Shown here: positions 17,410-27,400 of the stretch, one piece after another
Position numbering within the stretch: position 1 is the first letter of the stretch
How the letters are laid out: every line of letters begins with the position of its first letter
NCBI GenBank assembly: GCA_964586225.1
Contig: CAZPHD010000009.1
Location: forward strand, 8,036-72,035
DNA from: JANJUB01 sp964586225
GTDB lineage: Bacteria > Armatimonadota > Fimbriimonadia > Fimbriimonadales > Fimbriimonadaceae
Direction of reading: 5' to 3'
DNA length: 64,000 nucleotides
Translations under genes and position numbers: made by a program
Notes under the pieces: generated by a model
Database searches by the model: none
Told to the model about the DNA's origin: nothing
What the model saw: the letters and a program-made list of their open reading frames with translations, nothing else

Positions 17410-17480
17410 AGAACCTGAAGCGACGGCTCATCCCCGTTTATTTGCCGGGTCGTTGCTTTGGGGAGTGCAAAAATCTACAT

Positions 17481-19397
17481 ATGAGCTCTATCCAAGTCCT
17501 CGTCCAAGCGCTTAGGAGGCCGGTTTACGGCTGGCGGAGGTTGGGTCGGGACATTGCGGTGGATGTGCTCATCTTGGTTGCGGCCCTCATGGCCGCGCAT
17601 TGGTTGACATTTCCCAGGTCGAGGCCCTTTGAGTTTGGGATTGTGCTGGGGGTTGAAGCCCCGGTGTTGGCACTCACGTGCGTCGTGCTGTTGCTTTGGC
17701 GCGGTGCTTACAGCGTCAATCCGCGCTACTTTGGATTGGGAGACTTCCTTGGCATCAGCTTGTCGGTCACGATCCTGACGGTCTTCCAGTTTTGTCTTCC
17801 GGTTACTCCCGATGCCGATCCAAAGCGGATGATCGCGCGCGGGCTGCTGTTTGCTGGCTTGCTGACGGCGGGCCTGTCGGCCGTGCGGATTGTGCAGAGA
17901 CTCCGCTCTTGGCAGCGTAACCGCCAGAGCGAGGTTAAGGTTCGCCGAACGCTGATTGTTGGTGCGGGTGACGCCGCCGAGATGATCATGCGCGAGATCA
18001 AGCGGAGTTCGCATCCCGTTCAGCGGGTGGTAGGTTTCGTGGATGATTCACCGGAGAAGCAGGCGCTTCTGATCCACCAAGTACCCGTGTTGGGAACGAC
18101 GGAGCAGATTCCCGACTTGGTCAAGGACCACGATATCGAGGAACTTCTGATCGCGCTTCCCAGTGCGACGGGAGAGGACATGCGCCGCATCACTCAGCTT
18201 TGCCAAAGCACCGATGCTCGGGTCAGAACGTTGCCGCCGGTAAAGACGTTGCTGACGGGCGGTCCACAGATCTTCTCGCACCTTCGTGAAGTCGATATCG
18301 AAGACTTGCTCCGGAGAGAACCTGTACAAACCGACCTCGAGTCGATTGCGAAGTACATCTCGGGCGAGCGCGTGCTGATCACGGGCGGCGGCGGCTCGAT
18401 CGGCTCGGAGCTCGCGCGGCAGATCGCTAGCCTATCGCCGGCAAATCTGGTCCTGCTCGGCAAAGGCGAGAACAGCATTTACGAGATTGAGCAAGAGCTG
18501 TTGCAGACGAATCGGTTCCAGCCGAGCTGCATGATCGCGGATGTTCGCGACAAGGCTTCGATGGAGGCGGCTTTCGAGAAGTTTCGACCAACCGTCGTGT
18601 TTCACGCGGCCGCTCACAAGCATGTGCCGCTGATGCAGGGCAACCCGATTGAGGCGATCCGCAACAACATTTTGGGCACATGGCAGACCGCTGACCTGGC
18701 GATCAAGTACGGCGCGAAGCGATTCATCAACGTGTCGACCGACAAAGCGGTCAAGCCGTCCAGCGTCATGGGTGCCACGAAACGTGTGGGCGAGATGATT
18801 GTCACGTCGCTCGGACATCGGTCGGAGACGGAGTTCGCGATTGTCCGATTTGGCAACGTCATGGGTAGCCGCGGTTCGCTGATTCCGTTGCTGAAGGCGC
18901 AGATCAAGCGTGGCGGCCCCGTGAGGGTGACCCACCCTGAGATGACGCGCTACTTCATGACGATCCCCGAGGCTGTCCAGTTGATTCTACAGGCCGGGGC
19001 GATCGGTGAGCATGGCGAGATCTTCATCCTCGACATGGGCGATCCGATCAAGATTCTTGATCTAGCCATGGACTTAATCCGACTTCACGGCCTCGTGCCG
19101 GGCGAAGACATCGAGGTGCAGTTCACGGGCGTGCGACCGGGCGAGAAGCTCTATGAGGAGTTGCTCTACGACACCGAGAGCCTTTCGCAGACGAGCCATC
19201 CGAAGATTCGCATGGTTGAAGAGCCATTCACGCTTCAGTGGGATCTGCTGAAGATGGAGATTCAGAACCTGCTCGAATTGTGCGCTGAAGGTAAGGCTGA
19301 AGAGGCGCGCCATTCGCTCATGGAACTTGCCTGGGGCAAGAGTGTATTGACCTCGTTCCCGATGAGCAGTTCGAAGCGCGGCGTGGTTGAGGGATAG
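17481..19397 (+). CDS. Nucleotide-diphosphate sugar epimerase/dehydratase (CapD/FlaA1/PglF type)
   Basis: A 638-residue membrane protein: four TM helices (about 20-120), a CoA-binding-like Rossmann domain (RRTLIVGAGDAAEMI) and an SDR domain with VLITGGGGSIGSEL, the TDKAVKP and MGATKR segments and a C-terminal RPGEKLYEELL. This is the layout of PglF/WbpM-type UDP-GlcNAc 4,6-dehydratases, which make precursors for capsule, LPS or protein glycans at the inner membrane. ATG at 17481 is preferred over an in-frame codon at 17442 because the promoter and TM1 fit. It has its own sigma70 promoter. Confidence 0.88.
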   Translation: MSSIQVLVQALRRPVYGWRRLGRDIAVDVLILVAALMAAHWLTFPRSRPFEFGIVLGVEAPVLALTCVVLLLWRGAYSVNPRYFGLGDFLGISLSVTILTVFQFCLPVTPDADPKRMIARGLLFAGLLTAGLSAVRIVQRLRSWQRNRQSEVKVRRTLIVGAGDAAEMIMREIKRSSHPVQRVVGFVDDSPEKQALLIHQVPVLGTTEQIPDLVKDHDIEELLIALPSATGEDMRRITQLCQSTDARVRTLPPVKTLLTGGPQIFSHLREVDIEDLLRREPVQTDLESIAKYISGERVLITGGGGSIGSELARQIASLSPANLVLLGKGENSIYEIEQELLQTNRFQPSCMIADVRDKASMEAAFEKFRPTVVFHAAAHKHVPLMQGNPIEAIRNNILGTWQTADLAIKYGAKRFINVSTDKAVKPSSVMGATKRVGEMIVTSLGHRSETEFAIVRFGNVMGSRGSLIPLLKAQIKRGGPVRVTHPEMTRYFMTIPEAVQLILQAGAIGEHGEIFILDMGDPIKILDLAMDLIRLHGLVPGEDIEVQFTGVRPGEKLYEELLYDTESLSQTSHPKIRMVEEPFTLQWDLLKMEIQNLLELCAEGKAEEARHSLMELAWGKSVLTSFPMSSSKRGVVEG

Positions 19398-19420
19398 CGC
19401 AGGTTAGTTCGGGTTGGCCC

Positions 19421-19537
19421 GGATTGGTTTGGATTTGCCAGGTTTCATTGCACGCCGGTCCTATCCAACTGGCGACTACGGCCTCCGAACGAAGCCGAGC
19501 CAATCCGGGCCAACCCGAACCAATCCGCGCTAAATCT
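19421..19537. repeat. Inverted array of GGTT-type decamers (element E3)
   Basis: Left half (19421-19446) reads as degenerate 10-mers (GGTTAGTTCG, GGTTGGCCCG, GATTGGTTTG, GATTTGCCAG); right half (from about 19494) is the inverse (CCAATCCGGG, CCAACCCGAA, CCAATCCGCG). It lies between convergent genes and overlaps the frr stop codon. Confidence 0.7.
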
Positions 19538-20099
19538 CCATCAACTCGGCGTCTTTCTTTTTCTGGAGCGTGTGGGCGTCTTCGACGTACTTGTCGGTGA
19601 GTTTCTGCACCTTGGTCTCAAAACCCTTCAGGTCGTCCTCGCTAATCTCCTTTTTCTTCTCAAGCGCTTTGAGGTGCTCATTAGCGTCCCGCCGAACGTT
19701 GCGGATTGCGACGACAGCGTGCTCGGCGCGTGTGTTGACCTGCTTGACCATGTCCTTGCGGCGCTCTTCCGTCATCTGGGGGAAGATCAGGCGAATGCCG
19801 GTGCCGTCGTTCATGGGGTTGATCCCGAGGTCGCTCTTAAGGATTGCTCGCTCGATGAGAGGGATCGTGGCTTTGTCGTACGGCTGAATCAGCAACTGTC
19901 GCGGCTCCGGAATGCTGACGTTGGCCATCTGCGAGATCGGCGTTTCCACGCCATAGTATTCGCAGTGGACGCGCTCAAGCACGGCGGGACTGGCACGGCC
20001 GGTCCGGTAGGTTGAGAAGTCATGGACCATCGCCTCGACGGCGTGCTTCATGCGTCGGTCGGCATCTTGTAGGATTTCTTCGGCGGTTGTGGGTGTCAT
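19530..20099 (-). CDS. frr: Ribosome recycling factor
   Basis: A 189-residue protein with the RRF core (RTGRASPAVLERV, NVSIPEPRQLLIQPYD, DLGINPMNDGTGIRL, RAEHAVVAIRNVRRDAN). It splits post-termination ribosomes together with EF-G. It lies 3 bp downstream of hmgA on the same strand, an uncommon pairing, so it is probably expressed from the hmgA promoter. The usual pyrH-frr linkage is not present here. Confidence 0.95.
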   Translation of the reverse strand: MTPTTAEEILQDADRRMKHAVEAMVHDFSTYRTGRASPAVLERVHCEYYGVETPISQMANVSIPEPRQLLIQPYDKATIPLIERAILKSDLGINPMNDGTGIRLIFPQMTEERRKDMVKQVNTRAEHAVVAIRNVRRDANEHLKALEKKKEISEDDLKGFETKVQKLTDKYVEDAHTLQKKKDAELMEI

Positions 20100-20102
20100 G
20101 GT

Positions 20103-21299
20103 TTAGTCTCCTGTCGTGTGGGCCGTGCCGGGCGGTGCGGTGACTCGCATCTGCCAACTCTTCCAGTATTCCGGGTCTTCGATCTCGAGCGCCTGTTTAG
20201 TGAGCATCAGGGGTCGGTAGGTGTCGAGCATGACGGCAAGCTCTTCGGTGCGCGTAGCGCCGATCGAGGCTTCGACTGCTCCGGGCTGGGGGCCGTGGGG
20301 CAGGCCGAGCGGGTGAACTGTGATGGATCCTTCTTCGATGCCCTTACGCGACCCGAACTTGTCGTTGCAGTAATACAGCACCTCATCCGAGTCGACGTTC
20401 GAGTGGTTGTAAGGGACAACGATCGCCTCTGGGTGATAGTCGAGCATCCGCGGGCAGAACGAGCAGATAACGAAGCCGCCCGATGCAAACGTTTGGTGGA
20501 TCGGCGGCGGCATGTGCAGCTTGCCCGTGATCGGCGCGAAGTCGTGAATGCTGAATGCGTAGGGGAACTCGTAGCCATCCCACCCGACGATGTCAAACGG
20601 ATGGTAGGGGTAGGTGTACATCGTGTACCGCTCGCGAGCCTTGATCAAGACCAGCGTGTCTTCGCGCTGATCAATCGTGACGAGCTCGCTCGGCGGCCGG
20701 ATATCGCGCTCTTGGAACGGTGCGTGCTCAAGCAACTGACCGACTTCGTTGCGATAGCGGCGGGGAATCTCGATCGGGCTAAAGCTCTCAATGACGATCA
20801 TGCGCACCGGAAGCGTGTTGAACTGGATCCGGTAGATGATGCCTTTCGGAATGACCAGGTAGTCGCCCGGTCGGAAGTGGATCGTGCCAAACATGGACTG
20901 CAGTTCGCCTTCACCGTCGTGGATGAAGAGGCACTCGTCGGCGTCCGCGTTCTTGTAGTAGTAGTCCATCTGCTCGCCGACGAGCACCTGGTGCCAGTAG
21001 ACGTCACTGTTGCCCATAAGGCACACTCGTCCAGTGACGGCGTCTCCGCTCGGAGTCATTTTTGCGGTGCGCAGGTGGCGGTGGCGAAGCGGCTCGTCGG
21101 GGATGAACTCGGGCTTGCATGATCCGCGGTCTTCCCAGGACTTCACCTCGGTGGGAAGGTTGATGTGATACATGAGCGACATCGGCCCGCTGAACCCGCG
21201 GGTGCCGAAGAGCTGCTCGGCATAGAGTCCGCCATCGGGCTTGCGAAACTGGATATGGCGTTGCTTCGGGAGTTGTCCCAGACTGACGTATCGCGGCAT
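20103..21299 (-). CDS. hmgA: Homogentisate 1,2-dioxygenase
   Basis: A 398-residue cupin-fold enzyme matching homogentisate dioxygenase: H-W-H-Q-V-L-V-G-E region, DSDEVLYYCNDKFGSRKGIEEGSIT and the HPLGLPHGPQPG signature with the metal-binding His/Glu set. It opens the aromatic ring of homogentisate to maleylacetoacetate in tyrosine/phenylalanine breakdown, using Fe(II) and O2. Bacterial enzymes are 380-440 residues. A TAGAAT box 6 nt before the ATG predicts a leaderless mRNA. No other pathway gene is adjacent. Confidence 0.92.
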   Translation of the reverse strand: MPRYVSLGQLPKQRHIQFRKPDGGLYAEQLFGTRGFSGPMSLMYHINLPTEVKSWEDRGSCKPEFIPDEPLRHRHLRTAKMTPSGDAVTGRVCLMGNSDVYWHQVLVGEQMDYYYKNADADECLFIHDGEGELQSMFGTIHFRPGDYLVIPKGIIYRIQFNTLPVRMIVIESFSPIEIPRRYRNEVGQLLEHAPFQERDIRPPSELVTIDQREDTLVLIKARERYTMYTYPYHPFDIVGWDGYEFPYAFSIHDFAPITGKLHMPPPIHQTFASGGFVICSFCPRMLDYHPEAIVVPYNHSNVDSDEVLYYCNDKFGSRKGIEEGSITVHPLGLPHGPQPGAVEASIGATRTEELAVMLDTYRPLMLTKQALEIEDPEYWKSWQMRVTAPPGTAHTTGD

Positions 21300-21305
21300 G
21301 ACTCT

Positions 21306-21311
21306 ATTCTA
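21306..21311 (-). promoter_or_regulatory. -10 box, hmgA (leaderless)
   Basis: TAGAAT on the minus strand, 6 nt before the hmgA ATG at 21299. Confidence 0.6.
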
Positions 21312-21338
21312 CTGAGCCACGGCGACGGCGTGTGAGAT

Positions 21339-21414
21339 TGGCGCGGTCGAGAGGACTCGAACCTCCGACCTTCTGCTCCGGAGGCAGACGCTCTATCCGC
21401 TGAGCTACGACCGC
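21339..21414 (-). tRNA. tRNA-Arg (CCG)
   Basis: Acceptor GCGGTCG/CGACCGC, D stem GCTC/GAGC, anticodon stem TCTGC/GCAGA with loop CTCCGGA (anticodon CCG), T loop GGTTCGAGTC, discriminator G, and an encoded 3' CCA. It reads CGG codons. Confidence 0.95.
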
Positions 21415-21464
21415 GCGAGGAACCCTATCCTACCACCGTTGCGACGACCCAACGTCAAACGTCT

Positions 21465-21470
21465 TAGAAT
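21465..21470 (+). promoter_or_regulatory. -10 box, secreted repeat protein (leaderless)
   Basis: TAGAAT, 5 nt before the ATG at 21476. Confidence 0.55.
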
Positions 21471-21475
21471 AGAGG

Positions 21476-22465
21476 ATGAAGAACATGAAGTACGCAGTGA
21501 TCCTTCTGACGATGGTGGCGGGTGCCGCTCTGAGTTCGGCCCAGGCCATCACGGGAACCTACAGCGGGTTTAGCCAGGCCATGAACTCGGACATCACGAT
21601 GAGGTTTGGTGACCGGGGGCAAGTTGAGGCTCGCTTCATGAGCCGGCGAACCCGTGACATCAAGTTTCAGCGCGGGACGTTCGACGGCGGGCGGATCTCC
21701 ATGGAGGGCACGATTTACCTGGTGACGCGCCGCGGCGAAAACCTAGAGCTCCGCGAATCGAAGAACTCGACGAACTTGTTTGAGCTCAGGCCGGGTGGTG
21801 TCAATGTCAACTGGCCCAACTGGGGTAGCGGCAACAATCAGGGCTCCGGTTGGGGCAACTCGAATATTGGTCAGCGACCGCCTGACTGGGCGGTGGGCGA
21901 GTTCGATGGCTATAACCGGCGGCTCGACGCCGACATCAACCTCAAAGTGACTCCGGCGGGCATCACGACGGCCACGTTCCGCTATGCCAATGGCCGTCGA
22001 CAGACGCAGGTCGGCATCTACCGTGACAACCAGTTCTCCCTTGGGAACACGTGGTATGCCATGAGGCGCACCGACTCGGGCTTTTCGGCCGAGCAAACCA
22101 ACGACAAGAACAACTGGATGGAGTATCGACGCCACGGGAGCAACTCGGGCGGCGGCTGGGGTTCCGGCGGCAATAACTCGGGAACACGACCGCCAGATGC
22201 GCCGCCGAGCTGGGCGCGCGGAGTGTTTGAAGGCTACAACGCAAAGCTAAGGGCGAACATCGAGGTTAACCTCGACAATCGGGGTTACTTGAAGGCCACG
22301 TTCCGCTATCGAGATGGCCGCCGCGAAACCAAGGATGGCTGGTATCGAGGTGGGAAGATCGTGATCGGTGGGGTGACCTACACCGCGACGCAGACCCGTG
22401 AGGGGTACCGTCTGAACAACGTATCCGATGCGTCGGATGGCACGATCTATCGTAAGGTGAAGTAG
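21476..22465 (+). CDS. Secreted protein with three repeated beta-rich domains
   Basis: A 329-residue protein with a signal peptide (MKNMKYAVILLTMVAGAALSSAQA). The mature part is three copies of an 80-90-residue unit: about 25-105, 137-225 and 247-329. Copies 2 and 3 begin W-A-x-G-x-F-x-G-Y-N and contain A-T-F-R-Y-x-x-G-R-R-x-T; they are joined by Gly/Asn/Ser-rich linkers with an RPPD motif. No known family is recognised; the units look like small beta-sandwich modules. ATG at 21476 is chosen from the -10 spacing; ATG at 21485 is possible. The pilin-like gene follows directly with no gap. Confidence 0.7.
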   Translation: MKNMKYAVILLTMVAGAALSSAQAITGTYSGFSQAMNSDITMRFGDRGQVEARFMSRRTRDIKFQRGTFDGGRISMEGTIYLVTRRGENLELRESKNSTNLFELRPGGVNVNWPNWGSGNNQGSGWGNSNIGQRPPDWAVGEFDGYNRRLDADINLKVTPAGITTATFRYANGRRQTQVGIYRDNQFSLGNTWYAMRRTDSGFSAEQTNDKNNWMEYRRHGSNSGGGWGSGGNNSGTRPPDAPPSWARGVFEGYNAKLRANIEVNLDNRGYLKATFRYRDGRRETKDGWYRGGKIVIGGVTYTATQTREGYRLNNVSDASDGTIYRKVK

Positions 22466-22936
22466 ATGGCGCGAGAGCACCGCGGGGCGACGTGGCTTGA
22501 GTGGATGGTAATAGCCGCCATTGTCGGGCTGGTCGGCGCGGTGTTCTTGGCTCCCGTCGTGGCCGGCCCCAAGGAGGAGTCTAAGGGCGTCAGTTGCACC
22601 GGTCAGCTCGTGCAAATGGCTATAGCCATGCAGGTGTACTTGGCCGACTCAAACGACGTCTTTCCTCCAGCCGGCGATCCTCGATTCGCCTTGCGCCCGT
22701 ATTTGAAGCACTGGGACATATGGCTGTGCCCTGACACGGGTGACCCTTACGCGTTCAATCTCCGGCTTCGTGGCATCTCAGCAGGAAGGGTGCGCCAGCC
22801 TGAACGGACCATCATGTTTTACGAAGGCAGGAATGAGCAGTTGACCAAGGCCGCGAATCACGGCCCAAACGTGGCCTTTGTCGATGGGCACGCGAGGGCC
22901 ATCGCACGGCAGTCCGCCTTCCAGTTTGCGCCCTAG
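22466..22936 (+). CDS. Pilin-like protein with H-x-DG motif
   Basis: A 156-residue protein with a prepilin-type N-terminus: short charged leader, then ATWLEWMVIAAIVGLVGAVFLAPV, with a Glu at the position equivalent to pilin Glu5. The globular head ends with NHGPNVAFVDGHAR, a form of the H-X9-DG signature found in large paralogous pilin sets of planctomycetes and Armatimonadota. Its start codon abuts the previous stop, so translation is likely coupled. Role: minor pseudopilin or surface protein (inference). Confidence 0.75.
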   Translation: MAREHRGATWLEWMVIAAIVGLVGAVFLAPVVAGPKEESKGVSCTGQLVQMAIAMQVYLADSNDVFPPAGDPRFALRPYLKHWDIWLCPDTGDPYAFNLRLRGISAGRVRQPERTIMFYEGRNEQLTKAANHGPNVAFVDGHARAIARQSAFQFAP

Positions 22937-22965
22937 CCGGCCATCGCTTATACTGATCCCAGAAA

Positions 22966-23595
22966 ATGGCGAACTTCCCGTGCCCCCATTGCGGCCAGCC
23001 TGTTGAGGCCGAGCATCTCTATTGCCCGCATTGCACGCGATCGCTCCGGCTGAGTCCGGAGGAGCCGTCGGTGGTGAGCCAAATTCGCCAACCCAACACG
23101 GCGCGCATCGTCGGTTGGGCGGTCGGATTTCTGATCATCGGGATTGCCTTCGTCTTGGCGCTGCCTTTGGTGCTGGTGCCTAAGATGAACTCGGGCTCGC
23201 GGACTCACTGCCTTTCGAACATCAAGCAACTGATGACAGCAACACTGATCTACTCTTCCGACTACGATGACCGGATGATCGCGGGGCCGGATGTGTCGGT
23301 GGCCCTGATGCCATACATCAAGAACGCCGATGTGTTCCGATGTGCAAACACAGGAATGCCCTTTGCCCTGAACTCCAAGGTGCTTGGCGTGGAGATCGGT
23401 TTGGTGGTGGACCCCGCAAAGACGGTTGTGTTTTACGAGGGGGTCAATGAGGTCCTCGAGTTTCGGCATGGCGGAGCCGCGAACGTTGCTTTTCTCGACG
23501 GCCACGCCCGCGGGGTCAAGCCCTCTGACTCGATCTCGTTCGAGGTGAAGGTGACGCCGCCGCCGAAGGGTCCTGAACGCTCGATTTCTCAGTGA
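22966..23595 (+). CDS. Zinc-ribbon membrane protein with pilin-like H-X9-DG head
   Basis: A 209-residue protein that begins with a zinc ribbon (C6-P-H-C9 and C20-P-H-C23), continues with one TM helix (about 43-68) and ends in a head like that of the preceding gene, including H-G-G-A-A-N-V-A-F-L-D-G-H. The head also shares the layout RCANTG...ALNSKV with pilin-like proteins. No prepilin peptidase site is visible, so the zinc ribbon seems to replace the prepilin leader and should sit in the cytoplasm. It lies 29 bp after the pilin-like gene. Confidence 0.7.
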   Translation: MANFPCPHCGQPVEAEHLYCPHCTRSLRLSPEEPSVVSQIRQPNTARIVGWAVGFLIIGIAFVLALPLVLVPKMNSGSRTHCLSNIKQLMTATLIYSSDYDDRMIAGPDVSVALMPYIKNADVFRCANTGMPFALNSKVLGVEIGLVVDPAKTVVFYEGVNEVLEFRHGGAANVAFLDGHARGVKPSDSISFEVKVTPPPKGPERSISQ

Positions 23596-23663
23596 ACCGA
23601 TCGCGCCAGCAGGTAACCCGTGCTCGGCCCGCGGCCAGCGTCACGATTCAGGATGCCCTGACC

Positions 23664-23691
23664 CTATTCGCCGCAAAAATGCGGCGAATAG
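23664..23691. terminator. Bidirectional hairpin terminator
   Basis: A perfect 11-bp stem, CTATTCGCCGC/GCGGCGAATAG, with loop AAAAAT, between two convergent genes. No long T tract on either side. Confidence 0.65.
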
Positions 23692-23701
23692 AGGTTACCA
23701 A

Positions 23702-24421
23702 TCACCGCATCGCTGCTCGCAAACGCTCCGCATCCAGCCACGGCGAGCCTTCATCCTCGTGCTTCATAAACACGTAAACATCCTGCTCGCTACGTAAGCC
23801 ACCCTGAACCCAGCCCGCCCACGAGGCGATCTCCTCATCGGTGTACGCCTCTTTGCGCAGGCGGGCATAGTGGGCGAGACCCGTGTCTCGGCGCACGCCC
23901 TTGCGGTCGTCACTATCCGAAGCCACGAATGCCACCTGGTGCGCTCGCAAGATGTCCGCGACCTCGTCGGTGTCCCACGATTCATGCCGGAACTCGACGC
24001 CATAACGCGGCCCCGGCGGCAGCAACGGGAGGAACTTCTCCAGCCGGTCATCCGTGCGGCGGAGGTTTGGGGGAAGCTGGAGATACACCATTCCGACCAC
24101 GCCGGCGTCAATCGCCGGGCGCAAGCGCTTGATGAAGAAGTCGAGCGCGTCGGCGCCTTCCTCCTTCAGCCGCGCCATGTGCGTGACCTTGCGATGCACT
24201 TTGAACGTATAGCGAAAGCCCGGCGGGGCTTGTTCGATCCACGCCGCGACGCCCGCCTCGGTCGGCATGCGATACCACGTCGAGTCCATCTCGACGGCGT
24301 TGAACCGCTCGGCGTAATAGCCGAAGAACTCCTTGGCTTTCAGCTCCGGCGGATAGAAGCGGCCCTCACCCTGCCACGGCTTGTAGGAGTAGCCCGACAA
24401 GCCCAGGAACAACTCAGCCAC
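23702..24421 (-). CDS. DUF72 family protein
   Basis: A 239-residue TIM-barrel-like protein typical of DUF72: LFLGLSGYSYKPWQGEGRFYPPELK at the start, N-A-V-E-M-D-S-T-W-Y, F-T-F-K-V-H-R-K-V-T-H and E-F-R-H-E-S-W. The family is widespread, cytoplasmic, and functionally uncharacterised. The gene overlaps the end of the rhamnosidase gene by 8 bp, so the two are translationally coupled. Confidence 0.9.
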   Translation of the reverse strand: MAELFLGLSGYSYKPWQGEGRFYPPELKAKEFFGYYAERFNAVEMDSTWYRMPTEAGVAAWIEQAPPGFRYTFKVHRKVTHMARLKEEGADALDFFIKRLRPAIDAGVVGMVYLQLPPNLRRTDDRLEKFLPLLPPGPRYGVEFRHESWDTDEVADILRAHQVAFVASDSDDRKGVRRDTGLAHYARLRKEAYTDEEIASWAGWVQGGLRSEQDVYVFMKHEDEGSPWLDAERLRAAMR

Positions 24422-27400
24422 GCTTTAACCCCGCGACCTTGTAGGTGTGTGTTCCCGATTCGACCATGTGCCGCTGCCCATTGGGCAACACGACTTCGGC
24501 CTGGGAGTTCGCGGGCACAGTCACGGATAGGTGCCACTCCTCACCCACAAAGCGCCACTCCACCCCAATGCGCCCGACCGGCGAGTCGTAGTGACCCTTG
24601 GCGAACTCCAGCCCACCGCCGGGGACCGCCGAGATGCGGAACTTCGACCATCCAACGCCCGAGCGCTGGATTCCCAGAACCGTCTCCATCATCCACTGGC
24701 CCACCGAGCCAAGCGCCCAGTGGTTGAACGAGTTCATCCCGGGATCTTGGAAGCCGCGACCTTTTACGAAGCCATCCCAGCGCTCCCAGATCGTCGTCGC
24801 GCCGTTCTCAATGGTGTAGCCCCAGCTTGGGAAGGTGTTGTTCGTGAGGATCTTGTAAGCGAGGTCGGGCCGGCCTCGCTCAGTCAGCACGGTCATCAGC
24901 GGCTCGGTGCTGTGGAAGCCGGTCGACAGATGATCATTCCGGGCATTCACAGCTTTGACCAGATGCGCAAACGCACGATCCTGATCGGCGGGGGCGAGGA
25001 TGTCCCACGCCAATGCCATCGCGTAGCCAGCTTGCGTATCGCCTTTGATCTTGCCTTCCGCGTCGATGTAGGCGGTTTTGAACGCACTCGCAACCTTGGC
25101 GGCCTCATTCGCCCACCGCGTGTGCGGCTGCCCGATAGTCTGCGAAAGCTCGGCCATCTGCGCAAGCGAGCGATAGAGACAGAGCGTGGCGAACACGTCC
25201 TTCGGACACTCGGCGCCGGTGCGCGGATAGCCCTCGCGGACGAGGGTATCGCCGTTCAGCCAGTCGCCGTAGTCGTTGCGGCGATCCTTCAGCCACAGGC
25301 CGTCGGGATTGCGCGACAGCACGTAATCGAGGTACTTCGCCATCGAGGCGTGATGCTCGCGGATCAGCCGGGTGTCGCCGTAGAACCGGTAATGCGTGTG
25401 CGGCACGCCGACGCCTGCATCGCCCCAACCGGGCGCGCTCGTGAAGTGGCGATCCTTGCCGTAGGGGTGCGGAGCGAAGTCGGGATACGCACCATAGGTT
25501 GCCTGGGCGTCACGCATGTCGGGCATCCACTTCGTGTAGAACGCGGCCATGTCCATGAAGTAGCTGGCGGTGGGCGCGTAGGCGATGATATCACCCGTCC
25601 AGCCCAGCCGCTCGTCGCGCTGGGGGCAGTCGGTCGGGACCGACATCAGGTTCGCGCGTTGCGTCCAGTGGATGTTGTGCCAGAGGCGGTTGACCATCGG
25701 GTTCGAGGTCTCAAAGCTGGCCGCATCCGGGCTCGATGAGCAGAACACCTGCGCTTCTACCTCGGAGATCTCGGCGATGCCGTCGACCTCGGCGTAGCGG
25801 AAGCCGTGATACGTGAAGTGCGGGCGATACCATCGCTCCGTGCCATCGAGCACGTAGCGGTCAATCTGAGGGGCGCCGCGCAGGTTGGTGACGTAGATCG
25901 TCGTGTCGTTCTCCAGCATCTCCGCGTGCCGCACGGTGACCTTGTCGCCGCGATTGCCTTTCATCTTCAGGGCCACCCATCCGGGCAGGTTCTGGCCGAA
26001 GTCGATGAGGTGTTTCTTATCGCCGATGCGGGTCACGCTGACGGGTTTGAGATGCTCGATGATGCGGATCGGTTCGTTGGTCTGCGGCACGCGGAGCGGC
26101 TTTGGATCGGGCGCGACTTCGCGGGCCGGACCCCAAGCGGTGGGCTGGTGGGTCGCATCGTAAACCTCACCATCAAGCAAGTCTGATGAGCGGATCGGCC
26201 CTTCGCGGGTGGCGAGCCAGGTGCGATCCGTCACGATTCGCTCGCGGCGACCATCGCGATACACGATTTCGAGTTGCGCACAGAAGGCCGGGTGGCGACC
26301 GTACACCGCGCGGGGCAAGCCCGCCTCGCCGAGAGCCTGGGCCATGCCGAGGCGACCGGCATACCAGCCGTCACCGAGGCTGACTTCGAGCGCATTCGCG
26401 CCAGACTTGACGAGCTTCGTCACGTCGTAGGTTTGCACCTGAACGCGCGTGTGATAATCCGTCCACTCGGGCGCGAGCACACGATCGTCAGGTTTCTGGC
26501 CGTTGATGCGAACCTCGTAAGCACCAAGCGCGGTGGCATGGAGGATCGCTTCGCGGATCGGGGATCGGGTGGCGAACTCGCGGCGCAGCTCGGTTGCCGG
26601 AAGCGCGTCGATGTTCTCGGCGCGGTGCGAGCGGGTGTCGCCATCGGTGAGTCGTCGTCGGCCCCAGGCGTTGTTCTCAATCGAGTCCTTGGCGGTGACC
26701 ACCGCGCCCTTGGAGACCACTTGGTTGCCGTTGCGGGCTTCGAGCTCGGCCAGACACACGCCGTAGGGCGGCTTGCCGTCGCCCCGATCGCGAAGCCGAG
26801 TAGCGATCAATCGCAGCTTGCGACCGGAGACGGGTTTGTCCAAGCGCATCTCCACTGCGGTCTGAGCTTGCGGATGGTTGGTCGCCGAGGCGATGATCTT
26901 ACCGTCGAGCTCGAATCGGAAATCAAGTGGGAACAGGAAGCCGGGCTCGTCGCGCTCGAAGTCGAACGGGCGGGCGGGGTGCAACACCAACCGGTCGAAC
27001 GTGGTGGACTTGCCGAGGTCAATCTCGACCCACTTCTCCTCGTTCGGGTTATTGGTCATCTCGGTGTGGTAGCCGTTGTGCGGCGGGGCGGGCGGGCCGC
27101 CGATTTCGGGTCCGGCGATCCACTTCGCGCGCCAGTCCGATTCCCGCAGCAATCCAATCCGGAAAGGCTCCCAAGACGACCAGTGCCCGGCGGCGTTCTG
27201 CGCATTCCAAAGCCGGACCCGCCACTCCAGCGCTTGCCCGGAATCGAGCTTGCTCCCCGCGTACTCGATCAGCTGCGAGTTGCGCGACGCCGTCCGACCC
27301 GAGTCCCAAACCTGGGTGTCGCCCGAGCGCACTTGAACTTGATACGCCGATTGGTTATCCCCGCCGACCCACCACGAAAACCGGGGCTTGGTCGTGGCGA

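Noticed and set aside
17410..17480. Known riboswitch
   Set aside because: No recognisable core of c-di-GMP, SAM, preQ1 or other common classes.
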